From an uncultured Opitutia bacterium (GTDB lineage: Bacteria > Verrucomicrobiota > Verrucomicrobiia > Opitutales > UBA953), in assembly GCA_903957465.1 (NCBI GenBank), contig CAJBPJ010000162.1, forward strand, positions 1-9,794: DNA of 9,794 nucleotides, in the 5' to 3' direction. Within the stretch, counting starts at the first letter, position 1. Each line of letters starts with the position of its first letter. The position numbers and the translations under genes were made by a program. The notes under the pieces are model-generated. The model saw only the letters and a list, made by a program, of their open reading frames with translations. It was not told the origin of the DNA and searched no databases. Shown one piece after another: positions 6,832-9,794 of the stretch.

Positions 6832-7524
6832 AAGCCGCTCATTCCACGCCTTCGAAGAGAATTTCTCTGCCGCCGCCGCGGTGAATTCTTTGGAGTACTG
6901 TGGGGTGCTTACGCCTTCAACTTTTGTTCCTAAAGCTTCAGCTAATGCCGTGGTGAAATCTGTCTGTAGCAGGCTGGTGTTAACTTGGCTTAGGTAGGGC
7001 TTCCAGAGGTAACCTTGAAGCAGCAGCCCATCGCGGGTTCTTTTTTGGGCAGCACCGGCTAATTTTTTCCCATCACTGGTACGCACCAAGTCATAAGGTT
7101 CAGAGCGCGTCGCGCAGACATCAGGTGCATGGAAGGTGCGTGGTCCACTTGGAGAAGGTATCATCGCTACAGGCTGACCTTGGGCGCGAAGTGATTGCTC
7201 CAAGGCGCGTAAGACCACGCCGTAACTTTCCAGAGCGTCGAGATGAAAGACAGCTTGTGTTGAAGGTATCACGAGGGCAAATGTCCAATCCTCTAGATGC
7301 GAAACTAAGCCACCGCCAGTTGCCCGACGAATGAGGGTACACTCTCTCGGGACTTGTGGACGGAAGTCTGACCACTTTTGTGAAACCCCAAATGTAAATG
7401 CGGGCTCTGACCAGCCGTAACTACGGAAGCGTGGAATTTCGAGATGTGGATAGGCTTCCAGGAGTAAAAGGTCCTGAGCCATATTCAGTGCCCCCGTCGA
7501 AGATTCTGTCGGCAGCGTGTGCAT
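6829..7524 (-). CDS. LplA/LipM-superfamily protein: lipoate-protein ligase or octanoyltransferase
   Basis: Members of this fold attach lipoyl or octanoyl groups to lysines of lipoyl domains (pyruvate and 2-oxoglutarate dehydrogenases, glycine cleavage H protein). From the ATG at 7524 it has 231 residues. Family motifs are GALNMAQDLLLLE (11-23), FGVSQ (45-49), RRATGGGLVSH (66-76, the lipoate-site loop) and DGKKLAGAAQKR (151-162), where K154 aligns with the conserved lysine. C137 in APDVCATRSEPYDLV lies 7 residues before the conserved tyrosine, the spacing of the catalytic cysteine of B. subtilis LipM as I recall it. This makes octanoyltransferase activity as plausible as ATP-dependent ligation. 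The start at 7524 lies 4 bases after the stop of the upstream reductase gene; an in-frame ATG at 7599 would add 25 residues and a 71-base overlap, and looks less natural. Superfamily assignment is firm, exact reaction uncertain. Confidence 0.88.
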   Translation of the reverse strand: MHTLPTESSTGALNMAQDLLLLEAYPHLEIPRFRSYGWSEPAFTFGVSQKWSDFRPQVPRECTLIRRATGGGLVSHLEDWTFALVIPSTQAVFHLDALESYGVVLRALEQSLRAQGQPVAMIPSPSGPRTFHAPDVCATRSEPYDLVRTSDGKKLAGAAQKRTRDGLLLQGYLWKPYLSQVNTSLLQTDFTTALAEALGTKVEGVSTPQYSKEFTAAAAEKFSSKAWNERL

Positions 7525-7528
7525 CGAC

Positions 7529-8494
7529 TCAGAAATCAATACCTTGGGTGAGCCGACGGACAATCCTGCGGCCAGTTTTTTCGGTATACCATGCATCACA
7601 ACCGCGAGGTACTTCGAGTTCGCTTAAGATTTCACTAAAGGCCTGAGCGCGCGTCTTAAGTTTTCCGGCGAGAGGGTGCAGTTCAAAGCTTAGATCGCGT
7701 GGACGTTTCCCGAGGTTGGGAACATCCGCATACGCTACAGGCTTAATATGGTCATTAGGATTGAGACCAAAATGCTCCGCAATTTTTACACCCATCTCAA
7801 AACGGCTCATTGCATCGGAGCCTGCCCAGTGGAAAAGTCCTGAGAGGTTATCGCGTTCGCACAACTCTACACAGACATCTGCAAGATTCGTTACGGAAAC
7901 AGGCTGACGAATTTCTTCCGTGAAGAGGGAGGTCTGCTTACCAGCTTTCCAGTCGATAAAAAGTCGCTCATGGAGTCCGCGGTCACCGGTTGCTGAATTA
8001 GCTGAGACCAATGTCGTGCGTAACACACACGCCTGTTTTTTTCCTTCAGAGAGCACACCAACTTCCCCAAGTAGCTTGGTTTGACCATAGAGATGGAGTG
8101 GGAGTGGTAGATCTGTACTGCAGTAGCGGCCTTGTTCGCCATCGAAGACCATATCCGTCGAAAGATGGATAAAGCGTGCACCGACGTGGTGGCAGAGTTG
8201 TGCCAATCGACGGGGCAGGGCGGCATTGATTTGCTCTGCGCGCTTAGGGTCTTTTTCACAGTCAGCGATGGTTGCGACCGCTGCTGCGTTAATAACCGCA
8301 TCGGGAAAGCGGTCTAGAATGAGACGTTCAAGGCCTTGGGCGTCTGTAAGGTCTGTTGAGATAGACTCGGTTCCTTGGGGCACTCGTGGACTACGGGTGC
8401 CACCAACGGCCACGACCGCGTGGCCCCGACGGAGGGCGGCGAGGACGGTCTCGCGACCGACTAAACCTGAGGCTCCTAAGACGAGGATGCGCAC
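7529..8494 (-). CDS. RmlD-like NAD(P)-dependent sugar-nucleotide reductase (extended SDR family)
   Basis: The protein resembles dTDP-4-dehydrorhamnose reductase, which makes dTDP-L-rhamnose for surface polysaccharide. From a GTG at 8494 it has 321 residues. It opens with a Rossmann fold VRILVLGASGLVGRE (GxxGxxG at 7-13). It also has the RmlD-type segment LSTDMVFDGEQG (111-122, with T113), the catalytic pair YGQTK (Y136, K140), and a later GLFHWAGSDAMSRFE stretch matching the substrate domain. No other rhamnose gene (rmlA, B or C) is nearby, and the superfamily includes other reductases and MAT2B-like proteins, so the substrate is not established. The GTG puts the first beta-strand at residue 2, as usual. 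However, in-frame ATGs at 8557 and 8551 add 21 or 19 residues, and an AAGGA at 8565-8561 is well spaced (9 bases) for the 8551 ATG, so the start is open. It probably shares a transcript with the downstream LplA/LipM-like gene. Confidence 0.85.
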   Translation of the reverse strand: MRILVLGASGLVGRETVLAALRRGHAVVAVGGTRSPRVPQGTESISTDLTDAQGLERLILDRFPDAVINAAAVATIADCEKDPKRAEQINAALPRRLAQLCHHVGARFIHLSTDMVFDGEQGRYCSTDLPLPLHLYGQTKLLGEVGVLSEGKKQACVLRTTLVSANSATGDRGLHERLFIDWKAGKQTSLFTEEIRQPVSVTNLADVCVELCERDNLSGLFHWAGSDAMSRFEMGVKIAEHFGLNPNDHIKPVAYADVPNLGKRPRDLSFELHPLAGKLKTRAQAFSEILSELEVPRGCDAWYTEKTGRRIVRRLTQGIDF

Positions 8495-8568
8495 ACAAAG
8501 AACTTGGCAGGTTCTCGTTTGCCAGCAAGCCATCAGGGGACTAACTTGCATTTTCATCCATCCTTGGA
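8495..8568. promoter_or_regulatory. Divergent spacer between the RmlD-like gene and hisC
   Basis: If the reductase starts at the GTG (8494), 74 bases lie between the divergent starts and should carry promoters for both; this is inferred from layout. The best plus-strand pair I see is TTGCCA (8519-8524) and TAACTT (8542-8547) at 17-base spacing, with a good -35 but a poor -10. A short inverted repeat, TGGCA/TGCCA around 8505-8524 with a 10-base loop, is too weak to call. If the reductase starts at 8551 or 8557 most of this region is coding. Confidence 0.25.
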
Positions 8569-9657
8569 ATGACCGTCTCTTACACCGACCTTGCTAGCCG
8601 ACCGCTACTCACCCAGCCAATTTACGAGGCTGGGCGACCCATCGAAGTTGTGGCTCGTGAATTTGGACTTAATCCGTCCGACGTCATTAAGTTGGCCTCA
8701 AACGAAAACCCTCTTGGCCCTTCGCCCTTAGGGTTAGCAGCCGCGCATAAAGCACTCGAATCGCTTCACCTCTATCCTGACTCTGGCTGCACATTCTTAC
8801 GCGAGAGACTTGGCAAGATGTGGAATCTTCCTCCCAACCAGTTCGTTGTCGGGAATGGTTCCAATGAGGTGATGTTGCTTCTCGCCCAAGCTTTCTTGCG
8901 CCCTGGTGATGAAGTTGTTTTTGGCTCTCAAGCTTTTGTTGTCTACAAACTTGCCACGACACTTTTTGGCGCGACCCCGGTGGAAGTTCCGATGCCAGGG
9001 TATCGGCATGATCTAAAAGCGATGCGCCAAGCAGTGACAGACCGTACGCGCATACTTTTCCTGGCGAGTCCGAATAATCCGACCGGCGGAGTCGATGAAC
9101 CGTCCGAAATCGTCGCGCTCGCTGAGTCATTACCCGACCACGTCATTTTCTGTCTCGATGAAGCTTATGCTGAGTTTTTAGATAAAACCGCTGACTTGCT
9201 TCCGTTGCTACGCTCTGGTCGCAAGGTCCTGATTACCCGCACGTTCTCGAAGGTCTACGGACTCGCTGGGCTTCGCGTCGGTTATTTGGTTGGTTCAGCC
9301 GAAGTCTGTGGATTGCTCAATCGCGTGCGTCAACCTTTCAACGTGAATCTCGTCGCGCTCGCGGCAGCACAAGCGGCTCTCGATGATACAGAATTTCTTA
9401 AACGCACCCTCAAAGTTAATGCCGAGGGGCTGACGCAACTTGCTACGGGTTTCCAGAAACTCGGGTTTGAATACATTGATGGCCGTGCCAATTTCATTGC
9501 CGTCAAAGTGCCTGGAGCTGATGCGGTTTTTAATCGCTTACAACGTCAAGGCATCATCGTTCGTCCACTTCGCGGCTATGGAATGACAGATTGGTTACGC
9601 ATCACCGTGGGAACCGCCGCCCAAAACACGCGCTTGCTTAAGGCTTTCGCGGGTTAA
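8569..9657 (+). CDS. hisC: Histidinol-phosphate aminotransferase HisC
   Basis: HisC is a PLP enzyme that interconverts imidazole-acetol phosphate and histidinol phosphate in histidine synthesis, using glutamate as amino donor; some relatives also accept aromatic keto acids. The 362 residues match the family's usual length. Motifs are KLASNENPLGPSP (41-53), GNGSNE (95-100), ASPNNPTGG (166-174) with N169/N170, CLDEAYAEF (195-203) with the PLP-binding D197 and Y200, the Schiff-base lysine K228 in RTFSKVYGLAGLRVGY, and a C-terminal IIVRPLRGYGM-DWLRITVG segment with the substrate-phosphate arginines. The ATG at 8569 yields a normal HisC N-terminus; only a GGA touching the ATG hints at a ribosome site. 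No other his gene is in the window, so the pathway is dispersed or this paralogue serves aromatic amino acids; sequence alone does not decide. A probable Minf_1886-type gene follows after 12 bases in the same direction. Confidence 0.94.
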   Translation: MTVSYTDLASRPLLTQPIYEAGRPIEVVAREFGLNPSDVIKLASNENPLGPSPLGLAAAHKALESLHLYPDSGCTFLRERLGKMWNLPPNQFVVGNGSNEVMLLLAQAFLRPGDEVVFGSQAFVVYKLATTLFGATPVEVPMPGYRHDLKAMRQAVTDRTRILFLASPNNPTGGVDEPSEIVALAESLPDHVIFCLDEAYAEFLDKTADLLPLLRSGRKVLITRTFSKVYGLAGLRVGYLVGSAEVCGLLNRVRQPFNVNLVALAAAQAALDDTEFLKRTLKVNAEGLTQLATGFQKLGFEYIDGRANFIAVKVPGADAVFNRLQRQGIIVRPLRGYGMTDWLRITVGTAAQNTRLLKAFAG

Positions 9658-9669
9658 TGAATAGTACCG

Positions 9670-9794
9670 ATGACTATGGATTTTGATGATGCCATTCGTG
9701 TGTGTGTTGCCAAAGACGCGCGTTACCTTCCACAAGCATACCATGCTGTCCGGTTGGGTCTCGATCAGGCACAACGTATCGTGCATGGGGAAAC
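9670..9794 (+). CDS. Start of a conserved protein resembling the Minf_1886 family (Verrucomicrobia/Planctomycetes), 3' end outside the window
   Basis: Forty-one codons are open to the window edge. The translated N-terminus has a pattern DFDDAI-x9-KDARYLPQAYHAVRLGLD that I recognise as like the Minf_1886 / Plancto_Ver conserved hypothetical family (typically FxxAI...KDPRYxxxAYxFVxxALD). Members are small cytoplasmic-looking proteins of unknown function. Translation can begin at 9670 or at a second ATG at 9676; an in-frame TGA at 9658 excludes an earlier ATG start, and no Shine-Dalgarno sequence separates the two. The 12-base gap to hisC suggests a shared transcript. Because only the first third or so is visible, the family call rests on this short pattern and on recall. 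Confidence 0.7.
   Translation, partial: MTMDFDDAIRVCVAKDARYLPQAYHAVRLGLDQAQRIVHGE

Noticed and set aside
7525..7599. Upstream ATG at 7599 as the start of the LplA/LipM-like protein
   Set aside because: It would force a 71-base overlap with the upstream reductase gene; the ATG at 7524 gives the usual family N-terminus and a 4-base gap.
8504..8524. Inverted repeat TGGCA/TGCCA as an operator or terminator before hisC
   Set aside because: Only a 5-base stem with a 10-base loop and no T-run; chance occurrence is likely.
9657..9686. ATG at 9657 overlapping the hisC stop (TAATG)
   Set aside because: The frame reaches TGA after nine codons; the open frame with family-like sequence starts at 9670 or 9676.
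1..9794. Defence system, mobile element, CRISPR array or tRNA
   Set aside because: All coding space is taken by housekeeping-type families with uniform appearance; no transposase, integrase, direct-repeat array or cloverleaf-like sequence was seen on reading both strands.

Overview
The window looks like ordinary chromosomal DNA from a member of the Verrucomicrobiota, most likely in or near the Opitutae. Three things point there. The partial gene at the right edge resembles a small conserved family known almost only from Verrucomicrobia and Planctomycetes (Minf_1886 type). There is an exosortase, an enzyme common in that phylum. Good Shine-Dalgarno sequences are scarce in front of otherwise clear genes. 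The lineage is an inference from remembered protein patterns, not from a search. I see no RNA gene, insertion sequence, phage gene, CRISPR array or long repeat, and coding density is very high.

Left block (1-4194, minus strand). Four genes run right to left as one tight probable operon: an OppD-type ABC ATPase, an OppF-type ABC ATPase, an eight-or-so-helix exosortase, and glycogen synthase GlgA, which leaves the window before its stop. Two of the three junctions are 4-base ATGA overlaps and the third has only 2 bases between genes, so translational coupling is likely. The functions (peptide import ATPases, C-terminal protein sorting, glycogen synthesis) do not form an obvious pathway. No permease, peptide-binding protein, sorted substrate or other glycogen gene is present here.

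Middle (4195-6828, plus strand). A 96-base divergent spacer separates oppD from mutS. MutS is complete, with all mismatch-recognition and ATPase motifs, and ends in a putative sliding-clamp-binding pentapeptide. Its stop codon directly abuts the stop codon of the converging gene.

Right block (6829-9794). On the minus strand, an RmlD-like NAD(P)-dependent sugar-nucleotide reductase is followed after 4 bases by a lipoyl/octanoyl-transfer enzyme of the LplA/LipM superfamily. Across a short divergent spacer, hisC (histidinol-phosphate aminotransferase) runs on the plus strand and is followed after 12 bases by the start of the Minf_1886-like gene.

I did not find convincing evidence of a new multi-gene system. 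The points most worth checking are the exosortase-glgA coupling, the permease-less Opp ATPase pair with short C-termini, a LipM-like cysteine in the enzyme annotated by motif as a lipoate ligase, and the conserved-unknown gene after hisC.
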